DNA from: Helianthus annuus
Taxonomy: Eukaryota > Streptophyta > Magnoliopsida > Asterales > Asteraceae
Direction: 5' to 3'
Length of the DNA: 64,000 bases
NCBI RefSeq assembly: GCF_002127325.2
Contig: NC_035448.2
Location: forward strand, 112,803,660 to 112,867,659
Every line of letters starts with the position of its first letter. Position 1 is the first letter of the stretch. The translations under genes were made by a program, and so were the position numbers. The notes under the pieces were generated by a model. The model made no database searches and had not been told where the DNA came from. It saw nothing but the letters and a program-made list of their open reading frames with translations. Shown piece after piece: positions 21,105 to 33,230 of this stretch.

Positions 21105-24100
21105 ATGAGTGGACGAGGTCATGGACGTGGTCACATCGCGATGACCCAAGCTGAGCTGACAAACCTAATCAACACGCGTGTGGCTGAGGCTTTGGCAGCC
21201 TACCAAGCTGGTACGATATGTGCCAATTACCTTTTATTCTTGTGTCGCGTACACAACTCTTACCCCTGTAATGTGTTTTCTTTCGTCCATTAGGTCAGCA
21301 AGCGCAAAGCCAAAACAATCCACCTGCTTGTACGTTCAAGATGTTCATGGATTGTAAGCCACAGACCTTTAGTGGGACTGAAGGGGCTGTAGGACTCCTG
21401 CGATGGTTTGAGAAGGCAGAATCGGTATTTGCGATGTGCAACTGTCCTGCTGGGGACAGAGTCAAGTATGCTACGGGCACACTCGAGGATGGTGCCCTGA
21501 CATGGTGGAATACCCAGTTTCAGATGTTGGGCATTGAGGTGGCAAATGCCACTACTTGGGATGATTTTAAGGAGTTGATAAGGGAGGAGTATTGTCCTCG
21601 AGATGAGATTCAGAAACTGGAGAATGATTATTACGATCTTAAGATGGTGGGATCCGAGATTGAAGCGTACGTGAAACGGTCTCATGAGTTGGCTATCATG
21701 TGCCCGAACTTGTCCCGACCTCCGCATCGGAGAATAGAACTGTTCATCAAGGGATTAGCTCCATGAGTGAAGGGTTTGGTTACTGCGGCTAACCTCAATA
21801 ACTTACCTCAGATTGTCCGTTTGGCTCACAAGATCACCGATCAGGAGGTGGAGAGTTGTTTGCTACCACCGTGCGTTTCTGCCACTACTGCTGCTGCAAC
21901 CACAGCTACTACACCTGCTAGTGATAACAAGCGAAAATAGAATGATGCTGACAAAGCGACCAGTGCCAGCCAATCTCAGAAAAGGCCCGATAACAGCAGC
22001 AACCGTAGTTTCAGTCAGTCGTCCTCAGTTAATCAAGGTCAGGGCAGCAATCAGAATCAAGGCTCCTATGCTGGCAAGAAGCCAAAGTGCAACAAGTCTG
22101 GTTACCATCATCATGGGCAGTGTGTCCGGGTTTGCCATAGATGCGATAAGTTGGGTCATGAGGCAAAAGACTGTAGAGCCCCGTACCCAAAGCAGCAGAA
22201 TCAACAGCAACAACATCAGCAAAGGCAACAACCCCATCAGAACCAGGGCTTTAAGAAGGGGTGTTCCCAGTGTGGGGACGAGGGCCACATCAAGCGGGAT
22301 TGCCCTCAGTTGAATCAGAATGTTAACGACAACAATAACCGCCAGAACAACAACAACAATGCTGGAAACAACAACAACGGCAACAATGGGGGCAATGGTG
22401 CTCGTAGAAGGGTATTCACGATCGGTGCTGGGGATGCTAGGAATGACGGCAATGTCGTGACTGGTACGTTTTCTGTGAACAATCTTATTACTACTGTGTT
22501 ATTTGATTCTGGTGCCGATTGGAGTTATGTGTCTCTAGAGTTTAGTCAGCGATTAGGGTTAACTCCAACACCTTTAGAGGTTAAGCATGTAGTAGAATTA
22601 GCCGATGGTAAAATGATAGAAGCTTCGCATGTTCTTTTTGGGTGTAAACTAGATCTCGTGGGTCAAGTGTTTGATATTGATCTCCTTCATGTTACCCTCG
22701 GTAGTTTTGATATAGTGGTTGGTATGGATTGGCTGTCTAAGCACCAAGCTGAGATTCTGTGTAAGGAGAAGATTGTGCGTATTCCTCTCCCTGGTGGAGA
22801 GTCATTATCGGTTCAGGGGCATCGCGGTGGTGCGATGGTTGGTATCATCTCAGCTATGCAAGCACAGGAGAAAGAAAGGTCGAGGATCTGCCAGTTGTAC
22901 GCGAATTTGCCGATGTGTTTCCGGAGGAACTTCCTGGTTTACCTCCTCACCGTCAAGTGGAATTTCAGATTGACCTTGCGCCAGGAGTGGCCCCAATTGC
23001 TCGTGCTCCTTACCGGTTAGCACCTAGAGAATTGCAGGAGTTGTCTAATCAACTACAAGAGTTACTGGATAGGGGCTTTATTCGACCTAGTTCTGTTCGT
23101 AAAGAAGAAAGATGGATCCTTTCGCATGTGTATTGATTATCGGGAACTCAACAAGGTGACTGTCAAAAACCGTTATCCATTGCGACACATCGGCGACTTG
23201 TTTGACCAGTTGCAAGGGTCAAGTTTTTATTCGAAGATTGATTTAAGGTCGGGCTATCACCATATGAGAGTCCGAGAGGAGGATGTTCCTAAAACGGATT
23301 TTCGAACGCGTTATGGGCACTATGAGTTATTAGTTATGCCGTTTGGGTTGACGAACTCGCCAGCAGTCTTCATGGACCTCATGAACCGTGTATGCAAACC
23401 GTATCTCGACGATTTCGTTATAGTATTCATCGACGACATTTTGATCTACTCGAAGAGCAAGGAAGACCACGAGCGGCACCTGCGTCTTATTTTGGAACTC
23501 CTGAGGAAAGAGCAACTTTATGCGAAGTTTTCTAAGTGTGACTTCTGAATTCAGGAGGTACACTTTCTTGGACACATTGTTAATGAATCAGGAATACACG
23601 TGGATCTAGCTAAGATTGATGCTGTCAAGAATTGGGCGGCACCAAAGAATCCTTCGGAGGTGCGACAATTTCTTGGTCTCTCTGGGTTTTATCAAAGATT
23701 TATCAAGGATTTCTCGAAGATCGCTCAACCTCCTACCTCGTTGACACAGAAAGGTGTTGTGTATTCTTGGGGAACGAAACAAGAGGATGCTTTCCAGTTG
23801 CTGAAACAGAAACTCTGCAGTGCACCGATTTTGTCTCTACCTGAAGGTACAGAAGATTTTGTGGTATATTGTGACGCTTCTATTCAGGGTCTTGGATGCG
23901 TGTTGATGCAACGCAACAATGTGATAGCTTATGCTTCTCGACAGTTGAAGGTTCACGAGAAGAATTATATGACACACGACTTAGAGTTGGGAGCTGTAGT
24001 ATTTGTGCTCAAAATCTGGAGGCATTACCTGTAAGGTACTAAATGCACTATTTATACCGACCACAAGAGCCTTCAGCATATTTTTGACCAGAAGGATTTG

Positions 24101-25745
24101 AATATGCGACAGTGTCGCTGGGTAGAACTTTTAAACGATTATGATTGTGCAATCAAGTATCATCCGGGTAAGGCCAACGTTGTAGCTGATGCTCTCAGTC
24201 GAAAGGAATCAAAACCCAAACGTGTTCGCGCCTTGCAGCTTACCATTCATTCTAACCTGCCTGACCAGATTCGTTTGGCTCAGACCGAAGTGTTGAAGGA
24301 GGAAAACTCTGAAGCTGAGTATTTACGGGGCATGGAGAAACGACTCGAGAAGAGATCAGATGGCATTTACTATTTTATGGAGCGGATATGGATTCCGTTG
24401 TTTGGTAACCTTAGAGAACTTGTGATGGACGAAGCGCACAAGCCTCGATACTCTGTTCACCCGGGTTCGGATAAGATGTATCAGGACCTCAAAGTCATGT
24501 ATTGGTGGCCGAAGATGAAAGCTCACATCGTGACTTATGTGAGTAAATGTCTGACCTACTCGAAACTTAAAGTGGAGTATCAGAAACCGTCTGTATTGCT
24601 GCAACAACCAGAAATACCCATGTGGAAGTGGGAGCAAATTGCAATGGATTTTGTCACTGGACTGCCGAGAACTCAAAACTGGAACGACACAATTTGGGTG
24701 TTTGTTGATCGTCTCACGAAGTCAGCATACTTTCTGGCAATCAAGGAAGTAGATAAGTTCTCACAATTAGCTGCTGTATACCTCAAGGAACTTGTTTCTA
24801 GGCACGCGGTGCCAACTTCTATTATCTCTGACCGTGACCCGCGCTTCATCTCAGATTTGTGGCAGTCGATGCACAAATTATTCGGCTCGCGTCTCTACAT
24901 GAGCACTGCTTGTCACCCGCAGACGGATGGTCAAAGTGAGCTAACCATCCAGACACTTGAGGATATGTTACGAGCCTACGTGATAGATTTTGGCAAAGGT
25001 TGGGAGAATCACTTGCCGCTGATAGAGTTTTCTTATAACAATAGCTACCATACCAGTATTCAGGCAGCTCCATTCGAAGCGTTGTATGGACAGAAGTGTC
25101 GTTCACCTCTCTGTTGGGCTGAGGTGGGTGACAGCCAGGTCACAGGCCCTGAACTTGTGTTGGAAACTTCAGAAAAGATTGTGCAAATCAGGAACCGTAT
25201 GGCAGCAGCGCGCGACCGTCAGAAAAGTTACGCTGATAAGCGTAGGAAACCTTTGGAATTTGAAGTTAATGATCGTGTTATGTTGAAGGTCTCACCCTGG
25301 AAGGGTGTGGTGCGTTTTAGAAAACGCGGCAAGCTTAACCCTCGTTATGTGGGGCCATTTAAAATTTTGGAGCGAATTGGTAAAGTGGCCTACAAGTTGG
25401 AGTTACCTGCTGAGTTAGGTAACGTCCATGATATGTTCCATGTGTAGCAATTAAAGAAGTGTTTGTCCAATGAAACAATGGTGGTACCGTTTCAAGAGCT
25501 GAAGATCGACGACAAGCTGCAGTTTGTCGAAGAACCAATAGAAATTATGGACCGGGAGGTCAAAGTCCGTAAGCACAGCCATATTCCGATAGTGAGGGTT
25601 TGTTGGAACTCAAGATGTGGACCGGAGTTCATGTGGGAATGCGAGGATTAGATGAAGCTCAAGTACCCACATTTATTCCCAGAGGACAAGTCCAAGCCTG
25701 GTAAATTTAAATCTAATACAACTAGTGAATTTTGGGATGAAATTC
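21105..25745 (+). pseudogene. B gag-pol (chromovirus), multiply broken
   Basis: Exon 1 at 21105-21210 (MSGRGHGRGHIAMTQAEL...), an 83-bp intron, then exon 2. Recognised parts: gag core (GALTWWNTQ, ~21500); zinc knuckles CHRCDKLGHEAKDC and CSQCGDEGHIKRDC (~22135-22305); protease LFDSGADWSY (~22504); RT with [10 protein letters not shown] (~23130) and FIDD (~23430); RNase H YCDAS (~23875); integrase (~24430-25000); GPF motif (~25350); chromodomain (~25530-25680). Breaks: stops at 21764, 21938, 23546, 24032, 25445 and 25649, a frameshift near 22870-22880, and a short deletion just before the RT FVKKKDG motif near 23094. Several stops fit C-to-T change at formerly methylated sites. It cannot make a working polyprotein. 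Confidence 0.95.
21211..21293 (+). other. B gag intron (83 bp, phase 1)
   Basis: Exon 1 ends TACCAAGCTG, the intron begins GTACGATATG and ends TTTCGTCCATTAG, and exon 2 begins GTCAGCAAGC. Splicing joins ...AYQA-G-QQAQS in frame; without it the gag N-terminus is separated from the core by a stop at 21291-21293. Same codon and phase as A1 and A2. Confidence 0.7.
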
Positions 25746-25855
25746 CTGGATGATGTGGTACCCGCGGAAAATCCACAGTCATCCTGAGTTAACGTCTTGG
25801 TGTTTTGGATTGCTTATCAAATTTCTGGACGAAATTTCTTTCAAGTTGGGGATGA
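25729..25855 (+). promoter_or_regulatory. B polypurine tract and duplicated palindrome module
   Basis: CAAGTTGGGGATGA immediately precedes the LTR. AAATTTCTGGACGAAATTT lies at 25819-25837. An earlier degenerate copy, AATTTTGGGATGAAATT followed by CCTGGATGATGTGG, is at about 25729-25758. The same two-module layout is in A1 and A2. Confidence 0.75.
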
Positions 25856-27937
25856 TGTGACAACCTGAGATTTCAAGGCCTTTCCGTTTGCTTATCATTG
25901 ATATCGCAATCCTGTTTTGTAGTTCGCCTCCCATTGTATCATTTTATTAACTTTGAATGATTAAGAGTTTATGTTTAGTGATTTATGTTAGTCATTATTG
26001 TTTAAAGCTTAAGATAAATGCTTAATGGAAATTTAGTGTGACAAATAACCTGAACATTAACCTTAGACGAAACCAAGGGATCTTTCGTCATCAGAAGGCC
26101 GACGAAATATGAGTTTCATCGGTGGTCTAGTGTTTCGTCGCAAGGGGTTTAGGCCCAGAACCGGTTGTGGCCCAATGGCCTGTTTGATCTATTTAAACGA
26201 ACATGAGGGTTACGGAACACCACTTTAGCAAACCCTAACCTATCTCTGGGAGTTTGACGGCAGCCAGTTCCAGTTTGAAGCTTTTGTGTGTATTGTTATC
26301 TTTCTTTCGCTCTGACCAATCTTCGTGATCAACACTTCTTGGTTACTTCTTGTTATTACAATCCAGATTTGATTTCCTGTGTAGTTGATCTTGTTCTATT
26401 CGAGGTTTGATGGTATGAATGCTTTTGCAATAACATACTGATCGGATTCAAACAGTAGGATATATTTAGGGTTGGTTGTTAATATAAGACTCGATAGATT
26501 GATACTGATTCTGAGGAAATAGGAACATGCATGATGCTAGGTGATCTGTGTCTGTCTATACTCATTGTGTGGATTGCTAAATCTGTATGATTAGTTTAAT
26601 GATTGTTCATATTCATGGTACATGTTCATGGTTAAATATTAGTTGATCTGAATAGAGGAAACCGTCAAATTGTTAGCTTCACACGAGATAGTAACCATCT
26701 GTTAGGGTAAGCAGCGAAACCTGTATACTTTCGTTGCATGTCACTTGACGAAACATGTAAACTTTCGTCACTAGATAACTCGACGAAACTTGTACACTTT
26801 CGTCGCATGGCAACTTGATGAAACATGTAATGTTTCGTCATAAAGGTTGTTTCGCCGGGTAGGTTTCGCATGAACAGTGGGTTACGATGTTTACATAAAT
26901 TGCAAGTGTAATAGTGAATGACTGTATTAATAAAACTATAGTATCTATGATTAACGATGTTTAATGATGATCAAGTGACATGATTTGGGTCTTACACCTA
27001 GTACACTGAACTGTTAAGCATGAATACGGAACATACACGTGCACTGTGGATTGAATGAGTTATGTAACTACTATGTGCCATTCGGGAGTCACTATATGTA
27101 ATGCATACTGTCATTTGTATGTAAACTTGTGAATGTAAACTGATTATGCGCACATGAATACCGTAGGCTTTGACTAAACTCTTTATGAACAAGTAATTAA
27201 TCATACCGAGCAAATCAAGGTGAGCTCACTGCTCTTTTCCAAGCATGCGTCTCGGGGAGGGACATCGGGTAAACGTTCCGGGGAGGAATGTTGGGTTATT
27301 GGGATGTTTGTTAATACTCGCATGTCTATAACCTAAGTCCCATCTACCAATCGTTGCCGGGGAGGCAACGGGATATTAGTTAATAGCGCTATTTAGGCTT
27401 GGCAACCTCACACCGTACCAGGGAGGTCGGGAGTGAACTAATGATCCCAGTCTTGACCATTGCTTTGATAGAGGCAATGGGGTTTGGGCAAAACAACTTT
27501 AAGCCATCAGCGGTGAATGAGTTATTACAACATCAAATCATTGTATCAACTTAAACTCATATCTGGTAACTAAAACGTGTTAACAAACTTTGAACTCACC
27601 ACCGTCGTTTGACACACTTATCTGCATGCTTGCAGGTCGTTAGAATCTTGATTATGGACTTGGTATCTGGGAGTGCTGGAGTGGTTATGGATCGAGACTC
27701 TTGGATACTAGCTTTATTGATTATGAACTCATGTCTTGAAAATAATTAACTTACAGTTTACATTATGCTTCCGCGGAATACTTACTTTGGTTTAACTTAT
27801 GATTTGGATTTATATTTTGAAATGAATGGAATGTTTTATTTAAATATTATGCGTAGTTCAATGTGATTGGTGGCTTGGATCCTGGTACGTCACACGTCCC
27901 GCGGTGTTTCTGCATGTGGTATTTTGGGTGTGTGACA
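25856..27937 (+). repeat. B 3' LTR
   Basis: Starts TGTGACAACCTGAG and ends GGGTGTGTGACA. Carries about 50 bp not in the 5' LTR (near 26625-26675) and several CG to TG differences. Leader intron sites are retained at 27220 and 27635. Confidence 0.95.
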
Positions 27938-27942
27938 ACTTC

Positions 27943-28450
27943 TGTCGTAATTACCCGAATAACGCAACCGTACGACCAAGTGAACCGACATCCGAGATGT
28001 TTTTGAGCATATTTTAAGTTCTCTATACTTTAACTTCATTTTAGAGCCTTAAAATGGGGTTAACGGGGCTTAAACGTGTCAAAAAATGCATCGAAAACCA
28101 TTTGATGGTATTTCATGTCCCCATTGTTTTTAAAACCTTGTACCCAAGTGTATGGCCTAGATCGAAGCACCAATTGCGAGGAACGATCCTAACGGTTGTG
28201 GATTTCCTATAAATACCCAACCCCAGTTCACTTGTTCCTCACAATTGATCTGAATTTCTCTAAGTTGAGGTTCCAAAACTTCATACCTGAGAACATCTAG
28301 ATCAATATCTTCATTGCTTGGATCCGTTGTAAGTTTCTTTCGTTCTTTTATGCGTTTTTAAGCACGAAAGTCAAACAGTGTTTGACTTTCTGCTTTGATC
28401 GGTCAATGGTCAACACAAAGTTCGTTTGAACTTTGCAACGTGAGCGTAAT
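27943..28450 (+). repeat. C 5' LTR, part 2
   Basis: Continues the C LTR after B (TGTCGTAATTACCCG). It contains TATAAATA at 28208-28215. Compared with the 3' LTR it lacks about 165 bp between AAAACC and ATTTGATGG (near 28097) and has one, not three, promoter units. Ends with GTAAT (28446-28450), the F target duplication. Confidence 0.9.
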
Positions 28451-30252
28451 TGATGTATTGCAAAATACATCGGTATTCGCGTCGGTTTTAGTCGTTAGTT
28501 AGTTAGTTAGTTTTAGTGTCGGTTTAGTTTAGAATGTATATACTTTTGATTTATTTGTGTTTCCAGGTCTTTACAGCCAAAAGGAGCGAAAACGAGCAGA
28601 AATCTGGAAAGGCGGAAGGCTGGAACGAAAACCGAGGAGTCGGGAGCTGAAACGAAGCGAAAAATGCAGTTCTGGAGCTTCCAGGCGGCCCGCTTAGACT
28701 TTGAAACACATCCAGGCGCCCCGCATCAACTTAACATGGGAAAAATGAATTATTTAAGTTCAGGCGGCCCGCCTGAACTTAAGGTTACCTCCAAAGCGGG
28801 CCGCGAGCCTTATGAGGATGGTTTCCAGTATTAAACCCTAAGGCGGCTCGCGTTAACTCTTCAATTTATCTCAAGCGGGCCGCGTGAAGACCCTATGTCG
28901 GCAACAGAAGTTGCATGCATGAAAATTTAGGGTTTTGGGTTATATAGTGATTGATATACGTCTACAGCCGACCATTGACGAATTGGAGAATTATGGGACA
29001 ACTTTGGAGGCTGTTTTGAAGAGTTTTGAAGGTTCGGGCTGCTAGGAATCATCGGGAAACCTTCTGGAGCACACGGGATCGAAGTTTACGGGTTCTATCA
29101 TCTTGTTTCTTCGTTTTTCGTATTTTTTGATTGTTTAATGATGAATTCAGATTATACTACGATTATGAACGTATTCTTGAACATGTTTAGCGGCTAAGTT
29201 TTTGTTACTACCTAGACATGGTTGAATGATTGCTGAGGTTTTGGTTATTCTTGGATTTTTGAATGCTATGGATAGTTTATAAATTGTAAACGGTTTCTTC
29301 TATCAGTTAGATGTGTTTGCATGCTTGATGTTGTTTAATTATTAATTATTGCTTCGCATGAATCTTGGTGACGGTCTTTATCACATAATAGAGTCATGCT
29401 AGGTTTTAGGTTTTGGTGACTGTCTATATCACGTAATAAATCTAGAATCTTTAGGGTTAAATCGGCCGATAAACCTTAGAAGTAATATTTGGTAATTTTA
29501 TGAAATCAAGTGTTCTACTAATCATCAATAGCTGTAAGGTGCGAGATTATTGCTAGGTCTAAGTGATTAAACCGCAAGGTGGGTCCTTCTTAGGAAGTTA
29601 ACCTTTTGGCTGCTGTCTTGCAAGTCTAGCTGAGAAAACAAACCTATCCTAGGTTTAGGTCTCGTAAGGGAGTGAGCCTTGTAGGATACTTTTATAAACC
29701 CATTTAGATGTCTTGTAAAGGAGTCTAATAACCGGTAAATTAACAGCCTTTAGGGGATCTTAGCGCGCTCTTGAGAAGGATTAGGGGTCCTTAGATTTCC
29801 CGAGGGGTGAGAATCCCAAGATCCCGGTTCCATAGCAGACAACTTCCATTTATAATCAATACTAAAAGCAATCAGGATTCCTGTCTAGGTAGTTCCTTCA
29901 TCATCTTCGAGTTCGGCTTTCGTGTGAGTTTGTGCCTTGTCCGTCCGTTCGTCTAGTTAATTTAGTTTAATTTTAATTATAATTTTAGGATTTTTAGAAA
30001 ACCCCCCCCCCAAATCAATAAACAATTTAGTGTGTCGTGTCAGTTTAAGTCTAGATAGGGTTGTAGCGTAATCAATAGAGTCTCGTGGGTTCGATACTCG
30101 GACTTACTTTAGCTTTACTACATCGATCGGTTCACTTGCCGATTGTGTGGTTTAGGGTTTAGGTTGAGTCTTAGTTTTATAAATTTAAAGCTTAGAGAGT
30201 CTAGAATTAGGGTAATTTAGTTAGTTTTATTTGACCCATTTTCAGCACATCA
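28451..30252 (+). repeat. F 5' LTR
   Basis: Starts TGATGTATTGCAAAATACAT and ends TTCAGCACATCA. Possible TATA box TATATAG at 28941. Six GC-rich motifs of the type GGCGGCCCGC/GCGGGCCGC lie at 28684-28885, one of them inside a 29-nt perfect inverted repeat with a 1-nt centre (28754-28782). GTGAGT at 29924 is a possible splice donor. Confidence 0.95.
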
Positions 30253-30258
30253 AGTTTT

Positions 30259-30276
30259 TGGCGCCGTTGCCGGGGA
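30259..30276 (+). other. F primer-binding site (Asp tRNA)
   Basis: TGGCGCCGTTGCCGGGGA is complementary to the 3' end of plant Asp tRNA, as in Athila elements. Confidence 0.9.
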
Positions 30277-30521
30277 CTCTTGGCGATTGCGTTGATTACT
30301 TTGTTTAGACTTACTTGACATATTACGTGCTATTTGTTTATTTTGTTTGAGTCGTAGGTGTCTAAGTAATTTAGTGTCTTTTATAGTTAGTCGAGTCGTT
30401 TAGTAGAGACTTCTTACTTGTTTGTTCTCGGTTTTTGCAGTGGATGCCCCATACGCGCTCGTAGGGACGGCCACCGCTTCCGTTTGCACTCAAGTCTTCC
30501 TTCTCGTCTTCTACGTCCGAG
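30277..30521 (+). other. F leader with a possible splice acceptor
   Basis: Non-coding. CTCGGTTTTTGCAG/TGG at 30426-30443 is a good acceptor context. Paired with GTGAGT at 29924 it would remove the primer site from an mRNA. Not proven. Confidence 0.4.
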
Positions 30522-33230
30522 GTGCGTGCTTCGAGCACTACTTCATTTTCACAGTCCATCCCAGTGTTCGATTTTACACCAAAGTCTTCACCCCAAAATT
30601 CCCCGCCATCCACCCGTCCACCTAGTCCACCACCCGTAGCTCACATGGCCCGTAGGACAGTTTACGATCAGGCTACCACCGGCTTCGCCGGTGGTAATTC
30701 CCCCATCACCCTTCCTGAGATCCCGAACGATCGGTCTTGGCAGATTCCATCCTACCTTATGACCGCCATCACCAATTCCTGCCAGTTCCATGGTCGTGAC
30801 GACGAGGATGCCCCCGCTCATATCAATCGCATCACTCGTCTCTGCAGCACTTTCTCCATCGAGGGTGTCAATCTTGACGCTAGGTATCTTCAGGTTTTTC
30901 CGTTCTCACTTGCTGGACGCGCAGCCGTCTGGTTCGATTCCCAGCCTGCTGGCACTTTCACTACTTGGGCAGGCCTTCGCGATGCATTCTTAGCCAAGTA
31001 TTTTCCGCCAACCAAGGCATCTCGCCTTCGTGACCAGATTCACTCATTTCGTATGGAGCCAGATGAGCCTTATCACTTAGCTTGGGAGCATTTTCAGACC
31101 CTGATTACCCGTTGTTCTCAGCATGGTCTATCTGACTGGGCATTAGTAGAAAAGTTCTACAATGGACTTACTCCTGAGATTAGAGCCCGCTTCGATACTT
31201 CGGCAGGAGGTCAGCTTATGGGAAAGAAGACAGTGGCGGAGTGCAATGATTTGTTTGAAAGTTTTGCCCATTCCGATATGGACTACAGTGCTACCAGCAG
31301 GACTTCCATTCCTGTGCGTACCACCTCGGCCAGTCGAGGGGTAAACCAAGTTAGCTTGGATCCATCGGTAGCTGCTGTAGTTGATACTTTGAGACAGGAG
31401 TTTAGGCAGGAGTTGAGTGAGTTAAAGAAGAAAGTCGATAGGTGTGAGGTTTGTCGAGGAGGGCATGATACTATAGATTGTCCTACGATCACTCTTGAGC
31501 AGGTAGAGTACTTAGCCAGTCAGTCTAGAGGTCCCACGAATCCGTTCAATAATTCTAATTCCAACTGGCGCGGTAGTGGTAATTCGAGTGGTTATCGTTC
31601 GTCTGGAAATCCTCCTGGATTTCCATCTGGTCAGTATCAGAGTAGAGGGCCCGATACTTACACGAATTCTGGTTCAGGGCAGTTTAGTGGGTCAGGTTCG
31701 AGTGGTCAGTTTTCGAGTGGAGGACCGACTCAGGAGAGTCAGGGTAGTGGGAAGGCTCCTGAGGTTAGTACGAACAGGTTGGAGGAGATGTTTGCCCAGA
31801 TGATGACACGGACCGAGGCGTTCATGAAAAATCAGGAGCAAAATAACAAAAACAACGAGCTCCAGTTCAAGAATCAGCAGGCCGCCCTCCTCGATCTCCA
31901 GCGGACAGTAGGCGGGCTTGCTAAGCAGTTACAGGAGCACCCACCGGGTCAGTTTTCGGGAAACATTTTCCCGAATCCCGCGAATCATTCTGTTAAAGCG
32001 ATTACGACCCGTAGTGGGAAGAGTTTGGGAGAGGTTGTGAGAGAAAGAGAGGGTGAAGAAGTAGAGGAGGAAGTCGATGAGGAGATTGAGATGGAGGCTC
32101 CAGGCAAGGTGCAACATAGGCTAGTCCCAGCAAGTACCGCACACGCCAAGGAGTCGCCAGTAGAGAAGAGAGTGGAGAAGCGGTCGAAGAATGCTCGGCC
32201 GCCACCAGTGATTGATATTTCCCGTCTCCCGTTTCTCGCTCGTGCTAGGCAGCAGTTATTTTCTAGAGAGTATGAGAAATTTCTTGAGATGTTCACCCAG
32301 CTGAAGGTGAACCTTCCGTTCATAGAGGCTTTGAGATCCATGCCTAAGTACGCTAAGTTCCTTAAGGATTTTCTCAAGCGTAAGGATAAGGTAGGTGAGA
32401 GTTCTAGTAATCCGTTGAGTGGAGAGGTTTCTGCTGTGATCCTAAATAAACTTCCTGAGAAACTTACCGATCAAGGCATTTTCACGATTCCTTGTTTGTT
32501 TGGTGGTGATGTTAAAAACCACGCGTTGGCGGACCTTGGTGCTAGTATTAATTTGATGCCATATTCATTCTACGAAAAACTAGGCCTTGGTGATTTGAAA
32601 TCGACTCGTATGACCCTCTCGTTAGCAGATAAGTCGGTTAAGTATCCTAGGGGGGTTGTAGAGAATTTGTTGGTAAAAGTTGATAGGTTTGTTTTTCCGG
32701 CTGATTTTGTAGTGTTAGATATGGAGGCCGATGATAAAGTTCCGTTGATTTTAGGGCGCCCGTTCTTGAACACGGCTAAAGCATTGATAGATGTCTTCTT
32801 AGGCACAATTACACTTAGAGCGGGTGAGGAGTCGGTAGTCTTTGAGGTGAATAATGCGAGAGGGTCGAGTGAGAGAGTTGAGGCGATAGCATCGGTAGAG
32901 GAGAGTGAGAAGAATGAGAGAGGTGAGAACAAGGTGGTGAGTGAGCCGAGTTTAGAAAAGGTGTTAAAACCCAAGTATGGGGATCCACCTGATAGGAGAG
33001 TCGAAGAGTTGGAAGAGAGAACGAGTAGGTTAGAATTTAAGTTCGAGAAACTGAGCAAGGCTCAGTGTGGGGATAGGTATAGAGATGATATGTTTATATT
33101 CACACCGTTTGATGACGAGTTGAAGGAGTTTGAGAGATTTAGGAGAGATACGGGTGATATGAGAGATGGTAGTGCTACGGCCCGTGAGAGTTGGTTTGGA
33201 GGTGAGCTCCGCTTATTTGATCCTCCGTAA
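30522..33230 (+). CDS. F gag-protease polyprotein, 902 aa, Athila type
   Basis: Capsid plus aspartic protease of an Athila-type retrotransposon. The N-terminus is Pro/Ser-rich; a second Met (MARRTVYDQ, residue ~42) could be the true start. The gag core at residues ~75-240 includes FPFSLAGRAAVWF and FLAKYFPP. A short zinc knuckle CEVCRGGHDTIDC lies at ~308. A Gly/Ser-rich stretch (~345-410), an Asn/Gln-rich segment (~430-470) and an acidic run (~510-525) follow. The protease has active-site ADLGASINLMP at ~668 and LILGRPFLNT at ~742. The C-terminus (~820-850) is heptad-like and may coil. The frame is unbroken even though the element has no polymerase, so Gag may be under selection or simply young. 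The stop is at 33228. Confidence 0.9.
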   Translation: MRASSTTSFSQSIPVFDFTPKSSPQNSPPSTRPPSPPPVAHMARRTVYDQATTGFAGGNSPITLPEIPNDRSWQIPSYLMTAITNSCQFHGRDDEDAPAHINRITRLCSTFSIEGVNLDARYLQVFPFSLAGRAAVWFDSQPAGTFTTWAGLRDAFLAKYFPPTKASRLRDQIHSFRMEPDEPYHLAWEHFQTLITRCSQHGLSDWALVEKFYNGLTPEIRARFDTSAGGQLMGKKTVAECNDLFESFAHSDMDYSATSRTSIPVRTTSASRGVNQVSLDPSVAAVVDTLRQEFRQELSELKKKVDRCEVCRGGHDTIDCPTITLEQVEYLASQSRGPTNPFNNSNSNWRGSGNSSGYRSSGNPPGFPSGQYQSRGPDTYTNSGSGQFSGSGSSGQFSSGGPTQESQGSGKAPEVSTNRLEEMFAQMMTRTEAFMKNQEQNNKNNELQFKNQQAALLDLQRTVGGLAKQLQEHPPGQFSGNIFPNPANHSVKAITTRSGKSLGEVVREREGEEVEEEVDEEIEMEAPGKVQHRLVPASTAHAKESPVEKRVEKRSKNARPPPVIDISRLPFLARARQQLFSREYEKFLEMFTQLKVNLPFIEALRSMPKYAKFLKDFLKRKDKVGESSSNPLSGEVSAVILNKLPEKLTDQGIFTIPCLFGGDVKNHALADLGASINLMPYSFYEKLGLGDLKSTRMTLSLADKSVKYPRGVVENLLVKVDRFVFPADFVVLDMEADDKVPLILGRPFLNTAKALIDVFLGTITLRAGEESVVFEVNNARGSSERVEAIASVEESEKNERGENKVVSEPSLEKVLKPKYGDPPDRRVEELEERTSRLEFKFEKLSKAQCGDRYRDDMFIFTPFDDELKEFERFRRDTGDMRDGSATARESWFGGELRLFDPP

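Larger units (their letters stand above)
18559..27937 (+). mobile_element. B: complete but inactivated gypsy chromovirus
   Basis: LTRs at 18559-20591 (2,033 bp) and 25856-27937 (2,082 bp), primer site at 20595, gag-pol at 21105-25745 and polypurine tract before 25856. Perfect target duplication ACTTC at 18554-18558 and 27938-27942, inside C's 5' LTR. The LTRs differ by scattered substitutions and an approximately 50-bp indel (extra sequence near 26625-26675), so B is older than A1. It shares the LTR terminal sequence, primer site, gag intron and domain order with A1 and is a separate family of the same clade. Confidence 0.95.

Noticed and set aside
28451..28475. TGATGTATTGCAAAATACAT as a regulatory hairpin at the F LTR start (ATGTATT/AATACAT).
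   Set aside because: It is a short inverted repeat at the LTR terminus present in both LTRs; nothing separates it from ordinary LTR end sequence.
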